From Eunapius fragilis (Eukaryota > Porifera > Demospongiae > Spongillida > Spongillidae): a stretch of 64,000 nt of DNA. Of this stretch, positions 54,244-64,000 are shown one piece after another. A program made the position numbers and the translations under genes. Under the pieces are notes generated by a model that was not told the DNA's origin, searched no databases, and was given only the letters and a program-made list of their open reading frames with translations. The stretch is from the NCBI GenBank assembly GCA_963681505.1, contig OY811976.1, positions 7,586,824-7,650,823 on the forward strand, read 5' to 3'. Position 1 is the stretch's first letter. Each line of letters opens with the position of its first letter.

Positions 54244-56229
54244 AGTGGCTGGAAACCTTTTTTTTTTTTTTTTTTCTGCGTGCATTTTTGGGTATAGTAT
54301 AGGTGCATGTGTGAGATCTGCAGCAGTCTCTCTGGCTGGTAGCTTAACTTTTTGATGTGTTGCTGTATATGTATTAACCAAACTGCATCATTGTACGTGT
54401 ATGTATGTGTCATGATCATTTATGCTGTATGTTCCTATGTGGTGTATGCTAAGGTCACGTGCATGTGTCCCGTGCTCTCCTGAGATACTAGTTGTAGTTG
54501 AGCAGTACACTTGCCTGGTTCTGTCATCAAATATGCCCCGCTGTTGGATGGATATATGTTTGTAAATTGTAAGGCAATAATGAGTGGTAAAAACGATGAA
54601 AACAATCTCAAGAAAACAATGAATGAAAACGTGGAACTCGCGGCCCCAGACCCATTTTTTCGCAGCGCTACGCCGAACTGGCGCGCAGCGGTGATGTACA
54701 GTAATCTACCCGCTGCTGCGAATTCTGTTAAGTACATTTTCTGTGTCATTTCTTGAAGGACAATACCTGGTATGAAAAATGGCAGTGCTATACGTTTCTC
54801 AAGGAGTGCGGTGTCAGTTGTGCATTGTGCATTGAGATAAGCACAATCCAACCACACAACTTCCAGGAGCCTAGGCCACCGAAGAGTGCCAGCGAACAAT
54901 TCAGTTAAGCGCGTGATGTCACTGATGTGTGTAGCGTCATTTTAGTTCCAGGTGATAAATATTTACGCTGACAGAGGCGGGATAGGCACTTATATACCTA
55001 TAGAAGGAGTGTTTACCTATTGAAGGAGTGTACTTGATCGTATCAATATCGATAACTGAAGCTCGATTTGAAGTCGCCGCAGTCACAGCATGCTTGGGGG
55101 GGGGGGGGGGGGGGGGGGGGGGGAGAGAGTTCCAAATACGCCCTTGCACCATACTAAAAATGTCATTGCATTGAGGATGACCTCTGCTGGATCCATTTAG
55201 CCAGTGTGAAAAAAAAAATCCCCCATTGCTCTTCAGTATATCAATATTAATAAATAAATAATAAGCATGCATGCGTGTACTACTGATCAATACGTGCTAA
55301 GCTACATGCCTGCATGTGTGTAGTTGAGCGGACCACTGCGTGTCACTGTCGATCACCACATGCAGATCGACATTTGCAATCGCAATTGCATTATTTCTCA
55401 ACCCAAGTTATAGTAAAAGGGATCCATCAAAATTGCGGAAAAAGCCTAAAGGAGGGGAGTATGACATTGATATACTCTCACATGTGCCAAGCCACCAGTG
55501 CATGAAATGGGACAAAGGTAGGAAGATGTACAGAGTGATTTCACTACTTATATTTAATTGATGATCAGGATCTTGATCATAATGACCATGATCAGGCACT
55601 TCAACAGGCTGCAGAGATATTATTTCTGGAACAGGTATAAGGACAAGGTTGCAATAAGCACATACAGCTGAGCGCGAAGAATTGCTGGTACAACCAATCA
55701 CAAACTTCCTCTTTAATTCGCTATAGCTTGTTTAATTTGCAGACTGAAAATTCACGGAACAAACGGGAACAAAAGGGACGTGATTTACCATTAAAAAAAA
55801 AAAAAAACACGTGATGGACACATAAGCAGCACGGCACTACTGAAATAAAATAACCAGCCAGCATCGTAACAGCCAACGTCATGCCGCCGCCCCCCATGCA
55901 GAGGGTATATATTCACTTATCGCCGGGATACGTCACAGGTACAGGTAAAGACAGACGCTATAAAAGCTATAGGGATGGGCACATCATAGGCTATGAATGA
56001 GCGTTATATACGCAAGTAATGACGAGGATAGTTCGGCGGATTCTCCCCCCAAAATAATATCTTTTTCTATTCAGTGTTGTGTAAAATCCACTGGTGAGAT
56101 TTCAGACTGTAAGCAATAGTTACCGCTGAATTAGCAAGGAACTAGGGTTTCATGTCGAATTATAAATAAATCGCATTTGATCCAGTATATGTAGACACAA
56201 AAAAAACAAACACAGCTTGTCAAGATAGT
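54244..56229. other. Intergenic stretch of copy 2
   Basis: Counterpart of 44323-46254. No coding frame is conserved in both copies. Copy-specific indels include a poly-G tract at about 55095-55124 and a poly-A tract at about 55794. Confidence 0.5.
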
Positions 56230-56418
56230 TTACAGTATGCAACAGTGGCCAGGGGTGTACTCGTCGATCGCGACGCACGATTTACTGCCTCCGTATTCTC
56301 TATTGTGAACACTCGCCGCTGCGTAATCCGGTTGTCCCTCTCGCTTGTCGCTGTAGTTTGCAGCACAGGAACCCGCCACAGCGTATTCCGCCTTCGTATC
56401 AACTGCAAAAGCGTCCAT
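56230..56418 (-). CDS. Small CAAX-box protein A2 (62 aa)
   Basis: Copy 2 counterpart of A1: MDAFAVDTKAEYAVAGSC, SDKREGQPDYAAASVHNREY, then IDEYTPGHCCIL-stop. Compared with A1 it has S-to-A, T-to-R, V-to-T, T-to-P and S-to-G changes and a two-residue in-frame insertion, with only two silent differences. The CCIL box is intact. The upstream TATA-like element is tttaaaagg (minus, about 56511), weaker than A1's tataaaagg. Confidence 0.6.
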   Translation of the reverse strand: MDAFAVDTKAEYAVAGSCAANYSDKREGQPDYAAASVHNREYGGSKSCVAIDEYTPGHCCIL

Positions 56419-57456
56419 TAATCTGACCAACTGTATGTTTAATATAATGCGTACTGAGTTAGATAATATATCCAAGTCTCAATCCAATATCGCGATGGGC
56501 CGCCTTTTAAATTGTCAGAGAGTGTCAGCATGATTGCATTTATTCCCTGGAATGTATAGCGGAAACGTGTCATGCATCTGACGATGGTTTTTGCGGCAAT
56601 CAGTTAATTGTTTAGACAAGGAGCTAGGCATGTATGCAAAATTGGATCAATTGCACAGAGATGCGCATGCATTCATTACTTTTGGTGCATGCCCTTCTAT
56701 TCATGGTGCGTGCATGGTGGTATAGTGTAACTAGTGCAGGCAGTGGTATAGTGCACGGCGGGGGAGAGCCCGCCGCATACATGTATAAGCAGCATATACA
56801 CGCACAGCTGTAAGGGCTCTGTTTACTTGGATCGGCTTATGCACTTGATTTCCTTGAATGGGGCGGTGTGATACTTGAAAGGCACTTTATGTTCTTCTGT
56901 TTTTGTGAAAAATAAATAAATAAATCATAGTAGCGAGGTAAAACGTACTTAGGATGAGTCAATTATACAGCAACACCCTCGCCCATGTTGCTGTACATGT
57001 TTGGCATAGTGCCACCATACACGCACTGAGAGAAGCATCATCAACCATGCATGCGTGCTTTGTTCATCTGCATCGTGGCATGGCGCGTCAGAAAAATAAT
57101 CCTTCGTTGACGTTTTAGCCCGAAATGGAAATATCTTTAAAGCGCTGGTTATCAAGAGCAGTATTAACATCCTGTAGGATCGAAGTCATCGCCTCATATG
57201 GTTATAATTAGTATAACATACATGTAGCTAGACCGCCACACCTGCCTAAGGTAAGGTAATTATCTGCGCATGAGAGACCCTGAAAGCCATATACGAGTGT
57301 GGCGGTGTATGTGTCGATCGAGTCCATGGCACGCTTATAATAATAATAATAATAATAATTATTATTATTACATGAAGAGCCCCACCCCTTCGGCTGCATG
57401 CATGGACGTGTTGGATCGCGACTAAAGTTCCGTGCTCGATTACATCACAACTCTTC

Positions 57457-57630
57457 ATGGACGCTGTCACTGCCGATGCGAAGGTGGAATACGCGATGGC
57501 CGATTCCTGTGTTGCTAACTCCAGCGACAAGCGAGAGGGTCAGCAGGATTACGCAGCGGCAAACGGAGAATACGGAGGTCGTACATCGGGCGACAAGCCG
57601 CTCGACGTTCAGCATTGCTGCATACTGTGA
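57457..57630 (+). CDS. Small CAAX-box protein B2 (57 aa)
   Basis: Copy 2 counterpart of B1: MDAVTADAKVEYAMADSC, SDKREGQQDYAAANGEYGGR, ending DVQHCCIL-stop. Its upstream region lacks the insertion found at B1, so it preserves the ancestral arrangement, including an (AAT)n(ATT)n hairpin about 90-120 bp before the ATG. All differences from B1 are replacement changes. Confidence 0.6.
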   Translation: MDAVTADAKVEYAMADSCVANSSDKREGQQDYAAANGEYGGRTSGDKPLDVQHCCIL

Positions 57631-57917
57631 TCTTGGTGGTGAGCAGCAATGTCAGGCTACACGTCAGCTGATTTGATTTGTTCAGTTCAAGTTTGCCCAT
57701 GCAGCTGTATATATAGCTACTTATATGCATGTGTATATGCACTGACGTGCATGAAAAAAAAAATCATTTACAGTATTTATATTTATATTCGACAAAAAAA
57801 TGCCGACCAAGAGTGTGACACATTATATATAGCTCGCGGATCGTTATACGTTATACATGAGCTAATATGGTTTCCTACCTCCAGCGCAGAGAGCATTTAA
57901 ACGGTACTGACAGCCGG

Positions 57918-59666
57918 CATGCATGGGTCGCCATGGGGAGCCATGAGCTCCAATCTCACTCGCTGTAAGAACGAAACAAATATACAAATGATATGGCGCC
58001 CATGACAGGCCGATTAGGTAGCCCTAGCAACAATACTCATGATGCAAGACGCGTGTGACGTCACATGCATCTCATGCAGATGCAGTCATTCTCATGCACA
58101 CCACACTCACCCACTGGCCATGGGCGTCGGAAGTTATTTAACATAGGTCCGGCAAATGAATGACAATTACAGTGGCAGAGATACTTAATAGTGGGCGGAA
58201 CCACTACTGGGCCAAATGGAAAAGTTGTTGTCTGTATTAGACAACCCAAGGGCATCCATGCATCCCTCCCGCCCAGCTAATATAAGGCGTGTGAAGAGCA
58301 CTGCAAAAGATCCCACTGGGCCACACAGGGGTCTGGGGCGGAGCCCCAGAAGCTTTGCAAGTAGTGCATTATTAATGTCTAGAAACATATGAATATTCAC
58401 TTACTCGTAAAATCAGCTAATACAATTAAGGTTAAGTAATATATTAACGCACTTGAGTGTTTATTCATTATAATTCTCTGGACACCATGCATGCATGCAT
58501 GCAAATACACACACCCAACCGTTATAGATATTACATCCCTCCCTCCTGGACATTCACAAGAAGGTAGTAGATCAGACAGAGGGAGGGCTGAACTTCAGTG
58601 TAAGTAAAGAATGTGCAAAAACTACGTGATGCAAGCAAAGGCTTGCTGCACTTATAACCTCATAAGTACATACGACATGCTTGGTTACTACAACTGTGAC
58701 TGTTGTGTTTTCTCATGCAAAAACCCATTATTCAGACGATTTCACTAACGCATCATTCCAGTACTCCCATGAGAACAGACCTATAGGAATGTGTATAACG
58801 TAGTACATCAAGTTAAAAATGCCAGCCACTTCACTTCTCCGGCCTTTTGCCATGGTCAAAATACGTAGGGGTTTTTACAATGAACTGTACGCCGGTGCGA
58901 AGATTACAATGGACACACAAGATGTGCTGATACTCCCATATGCATGTATGGGTTGAAACATGTTTATGACTACGTGCATGTCAGTTGTATATAATTATAA
59001 TTATATTATTGCACTGACTTGCATGTATATGATTTTTATAATCAACACAACTCACAGCATAAAGTTATGATCGTGTTGGAGTACTGTATATCTATATACA
59101 TATAGCATTAGAAGAAAACAGACATTCATTTGTGATAATGCTCAGATAACAACTGCCGCTTCAACCACCACTAGCTAGGATGACCACAAACTAATAATTA
59201 CCGAATAGGGGGGCCAGCCGGGGCCTGACCGTAAATGATGCCCCCCTCCCCCCGCTTCCATTAGGATAATAAAACAAATTTATTTTTTAAATTTTTATTT
59301 TGGAAAATATTAGTTCGGCGGCTGCCGGACCTGCCGGCCCGGTTCCGACGCCCGTACTGACTGGCACAACTCAGTTAAAGTTAGGGAGACTAGTGACTCA
59401 CGTGATCTGCCAGGAGGCTATAGCCGTCGCCGCAGCCAAGGCCCAGCACACTCGCGGGGCGCACAGTAGTTAAAAAAAAAAATCAACTCCACCATTGAAG
59501 TCGTCAATCGGCTGGGTCTGATATCTAGATGAAGCTAGACTACCGGTTCAGGACCCCCCCCCCCCCCCAATAAAGGTTTTTCATGGTCACATGACGCGTG
59601 GGCTTTAATTGTGTTAATTGCTTTATTGTCCGCTATATTGGTGTTGGGTTTACTATGGAAATATAT
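57918..59666. other. Non-coding; candidate TIR element at about 58120-59354
   Basis: The sequence gggcgtcggaa at 58124 and its inverse ttccgacgccc near 59343-59353 could be termini of an element of about 1.23 kb. Flanking direct repeats are not clean (ccactggc / tgactggc), so this is tentative. No coding signal inside. The right part includes cggcggctgccggacctgcc, a GC-rich repeat edge. Confidence 0.35.
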
Positions 59667-59674
59667 GGGCTTAT

Positions 59675-61983
59675 CAGGGCCGCCGAGGGGGGGGGGGGGG
59701 GGGGGGGGGAAGGGGGGGGAGGAGGCCGGGGGGGGGGGGGGGGGGGGGGGGGGCTGCTGACCCCGGGGCCCGTCGTTAAACATGGAGCCCGGGCCGCCAG
59801 GCTGGTCATTTTAAATGTGTGATTGATGTTTTGCTTTGATCATTGCGCAGGCGCTTGTTCTTTTATTTTATTTTTAATGTGTGATTGATGTTTTGTTTTG
59901 ATCAATGCGCAGACGCAATAAATTTATATACGTTCCGTGCGGAATAGAATGTATAATTCATGTACGTATACAATATTGTTGTATTCATTTCTAAAATGTA
60001 CAAGCACAAGTCCGGGTGGCAGAAAAGAAAGGAAAGGGCAGTAAGAGAAGAGAACCACGATCTTACCAAAAATTTGAAATGTTTAGGCTTCGTCACGAAC
60101 ATCTTCACTGACATAGCTAGGAACGGCTTCACCGACATAGCTAGGAACAACGATCGTGACCTACATAACGATTCCAATGCCGAGCATGAAATTGCAGATC
60201 TAGCTTCATCGGCTAGTAGCAGTTACCATGAGAACACCACTCTTCTAGCTGAAGCTCTAAATGCACATAGCGATGAAGCATGTGCCAGACCTAGACATGG
60301 ACCCACCTTATTGGCTCAGCCAATAGCTATAGTTGAGCACCATGCTGTAGCTGAGAAGATACAGCATGTGAGTCTTCATGATTATGATGTAGGGTTAATA
60401 GAGAATGAAGTGCCATCACCAGCTCAAGTGAGAGAAGCAGTTCAGCATGGCTCTGACAACTTTCCAACACATTTTCCTGATGATGACTATGGTCATTTGC
60501 TACAAGCATCCTTCAGGCTCAATTGCAAAATGGTGAAGTAATACAACGCGACTCGCTGGCCTGGAATAAAACAACGAAGGCATTGTTTTGTTTTCCTTGT
60601 CGTCTTTTCAGTAAACTTCCATCTGCAAATCGCTCTTTTTTAACTTGTGCATCAGGCTACTCTACATGTCAAAGATGGAAAAAATTACATGAAAAGATTC
60701 CTGAACATCAAAGTAGCAACAATCACAAAATGTGCTACATTCAGTGGTGTGGCGCGATATGGAGAAAAGCCTACAGTGTGACTCCACCGTGGACCAGTAC
60801 CTACTGCACAACATCAGGAGTAAGGCAGCTTACTGGAAACAGATATTGCATAGAATTTTAGATGTTACACTATATCTTGGAGAGAGAGGATTAGCATTTA
60901 GAGGAGACAACCAACTTATTGGGGATTCAAGAAATGATAATTTCCTTGGTATTTTGGAATTGATCAGCCACTATGATTTCCTGATGATACACAGGAAAAT
61001 GATATAGAGTTTGATCCAGAATATCATTTTAAGCATAATGTTTTTTACACCCTTCTGGACTGCGTTATAGGAAATTTGACGACCCGTTATGAGGCAGCCA
61101 AAGAGTTAGTTGCTCTGTTTGGATTTGTATGGGCCTATCAAAATATGAATGAGGAGGAGTTACGGAGCAAAGCTGGAGCTTTGAGAAGTACAGTGCAGAC
61201 ATATCAGAGGATTTTGTAACTGAGATGTTACAATTGAAAGCTATCCACACAGCCAATCTCGGTGAAAAGAGTCTATCTCCCCTTGATTTTTAAAATAGTC
61301 TCCACGGGATGAGACTTGATGCTTTGTTTCCGAATATAATGGTTGTCCTACGAATTTTCTGCACACTTCCAGTTTCTGTAGCACAGGCGGAACGCTCATT
61401 TAGTAAATTGGCACGAGTTAAGAATGCACTAAGATCGACAATGTGTCAGGATAGACTGACAAGCTTGGGAGTTTTGGCAGCAGAGGCACATCTAGCTAAG
61501 ACTATAAATTTGGATGCTGTTATTGAAAAATTTTGCAGACAGTAAAGCGCGTAAAGCACCTATGTTTAAATTCTGTCATTGTGTGAGAGATTAATGACTT
61601 GCTGTGCATGCGCACAATGCAGTAGTTTGAATAATAATATACATCAGTATATATTGTATATTATATGGAATCGTTTCCGAGAAAAGCGCAATTATAAAAA
61701 AAGTTATTTAACAATTCAAACGTAGTGCCATTACTTTTTAAAAATAATATGCGTTAGGTCCTTTTTCTCGCGGATCAGAAACGATCCCATATATTATATA
61801 ATATATTATATCAATCACAATATATCGCCACATGAACTAACAACCCAATACACGAAAGCTATATATTTCCCTCCTGTATGGTATTTTATATCTACTGCAC
61901 TCATCTCAATGGGGACCATTAACTTAATGGGGCCCGGAAGGACTATGTAGCCCTGGGGCCCGTGCCAGCTCTCGACGGCCCTG
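59675..61983. mobile_element. Complete-ended, internally deleted hAT element
   Basis: Begins CAGGGCCGCCGAG and ends ctctcgacggccctg, with an exact 8 bp duplication GGGCTTAT at 59667-59674 and 61984-61991. It contains a broken transposase gene (59996-61545). Just inside the left end are two long poly-G tracts (about 59690-59752). Near the right end (about 61663-61790) lies a possible small MITE with inverted ends tggaatcgtttc / gaaacgatccca. Hallmarks of hAT are clear. The catalytic middle is missing, so it is non-autonomous. Confidence 0.9.
59996..61545 (+). pseudogene. hAT transposase, ZMYM1-like, core deleted
   Basis: The N-terminus MYKHKSGWQKRKERAVREEN is followed by a linker with a short tandem repeat (FTDIARNGFTDIARNN). 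The TTF zinc finger (WNKTTKALFCFPCRLFSK) is at 60555-60615. A DUF4371-like part (DVTLYLGERGLAFRGDNQLI) lies in another frame at about 60859-60918. The sequence then jumps to LLDCVIGNLTTRYEAAKELV near 61050 and the C-terminal dimerisation region (VLRIFCTLPVSVAQAERSFS, then KLARVKNALRSTMCQDRL). The RNase H-like catalytic D motifs between them are absent. Frameshifts occur at about 60538 and 60740, with a stop at about 61290. Confidence 0.75.
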
Positions 61984-61991
61984 GGGCTTAT

Positions 61992-63832
61992 GCTCGGTTT
62001 TGGTACTTTTTGATACGTAACTCGCGCTCCGAGGGCACAAGAATTATATTTTTACAAATGTTAGTCATGTGTTAGACCACAATAATATATATTTAAACGA
62101 CGCTCTGAAGTAACCATAAGCCCATACTTCTCCATTGTAAACGAGCACCAATATGGCGGACTATTTAGAAGATGAAGCTATTAAGTCACGCGACGAAAGA
62201 CATGTACAGATTATGAATATAATTATCCATATGGCACAATATCGGTGTTTGGAATTTTAAAAAGTCCCTCTGTCTTGAATCCTGCACATGCGCATGCTAC
62301 ATTCCTCCCCATATCCCTAGTTCGGACAGGCACCTCTTCCGCCCCTCCCCCTGGTTAATTGTTCAACTCGCGGCCCCCCTCGCCGAATTCCTAGAATTGA
62401 TGCCTCCATTCGAATGGAGCCGTGATGTATATCCACCGACTGCATAACTGCAGAATAGACTATAGCACTGCAGTTATAAAACAGGTGACCTGAATACGTA
62501 TCCGGTATATCTAAAATTGCATATCATATCCAGAAATGGCCCATACATACGCGGTCATCCTGTTTTTTTTTTGACGTCACTGACGAAACATTTGCTCACG
62601 TGCACATGTAACTGATTTAATTTAATAGTAAAATAACTTAAGTGTACATTTATAATACAGCGTGCCAAGAGGGTGTGGCACTACGATACTACTGCGGTAC
62701 GCCCACGCATACAGTGTATGTGCATGGATTGAAAAGTCAGTTGATAAATAAATAATGCAACGCATGCTGATAGGAAATGGAGGTCCAAACATTCAGAAAT
62801 CATGCGTGCACACAACATGTTGTCTACTTGAACCAGCTAGTAACTTGAACCAAGGATTATTAACTGTTACAATCCTTGCTCGAACCCAGTGGATTTAAAA
62901 TACTTGATGTGTCGTGCCACGTGGGATATGCCTCATGTAATTCTCTTTGTCAGTAGCACTCACGGCATTACTTTCAAAGTGGTTGTCTGTTTCAACGCTT
63001 ATAGTGATACGACAATAAGCTGGCCGATTTTATAGAGGTCTCTATTGCCAGCCTGGTAACCTCGGACAACGCTCAGTTACAATCTCCACGCTTTTCTTGT
63101 TCATTTTACTAGTTACGAGCATTATCCGGGCATGCATGCATTGCGATACATGCATGCGGTAGATGGTGATCCAATTATGCTGTCATAGTCTGCGATTAAT
63201 TAAGATTGTGCATTATGCAAGACAATACGGTGCAAGATATGACTGCACCGCTGCTAATGAATGCTTTGAAGTGCAATTTATACCCATATACGCGAAGAAA
63301 GTCAAACCAGCTCTCAATTGCATGCATGGAAAATGCACGATGAATTAAAAGAGATTAGAACTAACTTGCTGCCCGTGCAGGTCTACCAATTGCACTGATG
63401 CATGGATACATGTGCATTCGCTGTTATGCATAATCAGTAGGCCTGCATAATTTGTGCAGGTGCACCTACTGATATATTTGTATAATTATAAAGGTGCACG
63501 CATTCCGTGCATGGTATATGGATACAATGCAGAGTGCAGCAGATAGTATGCAGACATTGTTTCCTTGCAACCATACTGGTTATGACAATAACAAAGGTCA
63601 GGTATTGGCATCTGTTTACTACCACTATATTCTTTCGTCCTTCCAAATTCATATATGTACATAACGGATGTACTGGGATAAATGTTCAGTTTATTTAACA
63701 TGGTTTATCATAAACCATGAACACGCTAGTCTAAAACTCTTAAACATACTATCCTTATAGATCACTGTACTAGATACATACAAGAATAAGAACCATAAGT
63801 ATATGAAGAAAACATAAAACAGGTAGCACAAC
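61992..63832. other. No clear gene
   Basis: No convincing coding region. At 62153 a short frame MADYLEDEAIKSRDERHVQ follows a translation-start-like context and could be a first exon, but I find no continuation. Several atgcatgcat words occur (63130-63160). The rest looks like unique non-coding DNA. Confidence 0.3.
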
Positions 63833-63900
63833 TTAGTCCATGTTACTGGGGAGGCCAGCTCCATCATTAATGTCCATCACTAGCTCTCCTCCATTTCCTT
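63833..63900 (-). CDS. Possible terminal exon of a minus-strand gene leaving the window
   Basis: On the minus strand, a pyrimidine-rich tract ending ctctag at about 63901-63906 precedes a frame reading EGNGGELVMDINDGAGLP, then SNMD and a stop at 63833-63835. The acidic, non-repetitive composition is protein-like and differs from surrounding AT-rich DNA. The rest of the gene would lie to the right of this window. The product is unknown. Confidence 0.3.
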
Positions 63901-64000
63901 CTAGAGCCACGAAGACAAAGATTAGTTGCTTATTTATGATCAAATATGCATGGTTGAGTAGATTGATGACTCCAGGTTAAAAGTGACGCTGTCAATAAAC

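Larger units (their letters stand above)
52761..57917. repeat. Segmental duplication, copy 2
   Basis: Colinear with 42822-48908. It starts aagaagattttcaaacag directly after the truncated right end of the Ginger-like element and ends gacagccgg followed by unique DNA (catgcatgggtcgcc). It lacks the MITE and retroelement fragment of copy 1, so it preserves those empty sites. It adds a poly-G run at about 55095-55124 and a poly-A expansion at about 55794-55807. Confidence 0.95.

Overview
The window is animal nuclear DNA, not bacterial. Three multi-exon genes have GT-AG introns and phase-consistent exons (DNAJB11, NBR1 and an IGFBP/Kazal/VWC/TSP1/CTCK secreted protein). The rest is transposons and satellite repeats. 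The mix of Ginger-like, hAT, DIRS/Ngaro-like, Tc1/mariner, MULE-like and foldback elements, TRIM/NHL remnants and very many poly-C/poly-G and CA/GT runs suggests a marine invertebrate, possibly a sponge or another early-branching metazoan. I cannot fix the species from sequence alone.

Layout. 1-18.7 kb is a transposon graveyard. It holds a Tc1/mariner fragment and a broken transposase-like gene split by a 2.7 kb palindromic element that itself carries a 683 bp element. Next come a TRIM-NHL pseudogene with an internal insertion and a degenerate DIRS/Ngaro-like element (gag, RT-RNase H, tyrosine recombinase) interrupted by a hAT-type MITE. Several hAT fragments, a 315 bp MULE-like foldback element and a 1.2 kb TIR element of unknown family complete the stretch. 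19.26-22.64 kb (minus) is a CCN-like matricellular gene. 22.84-36.97 kb (minus) is DNAJB11/ERdj3; its 9 exons encode 358 aa and its introns carry most of the satellites, including about 110 units of a 20-mer. 37.23-44.32 kb (plus) is NBR1, 12 exons and 981 aa, head-to-head with DNAJB11 across 263 bp.

42.82-57.92 kb is a direct segmental duplication of about 5.2 kb (6.1 kb in copy 1 because of later insertions). A 3.9 kb Ginger-like DNA transposon, with integrase, Ulp1-like protease and PHD finger, sits exactly at the junction of the copies. Each copy holds the last two NBR1 exons (LIR and UBA) plus two oppositely oriented, intron-less genes for 57-62 aa proteins ending in the CAAX box CCIL. 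I do not recognise this microprotein family; it is the best candidate here for an undescribed system. 59.67-61.98 kb is an internally deleted hAT element with a perfect 8 bp target duplication. The last 2 kb holds little, apart from a possible terminal exon of a minus-strand gene at the right edge.

Functional links: DNAJB11 is an ER-lumen Hsp40 and NBR1 a selective autophagy receptor, so their shared 263 bp promoter region could couple ER folding capacity with autophagy. That coupling is inference. The duplication created a promoter-less but open NBR1 3' module and doubled the CAAX gene pair.
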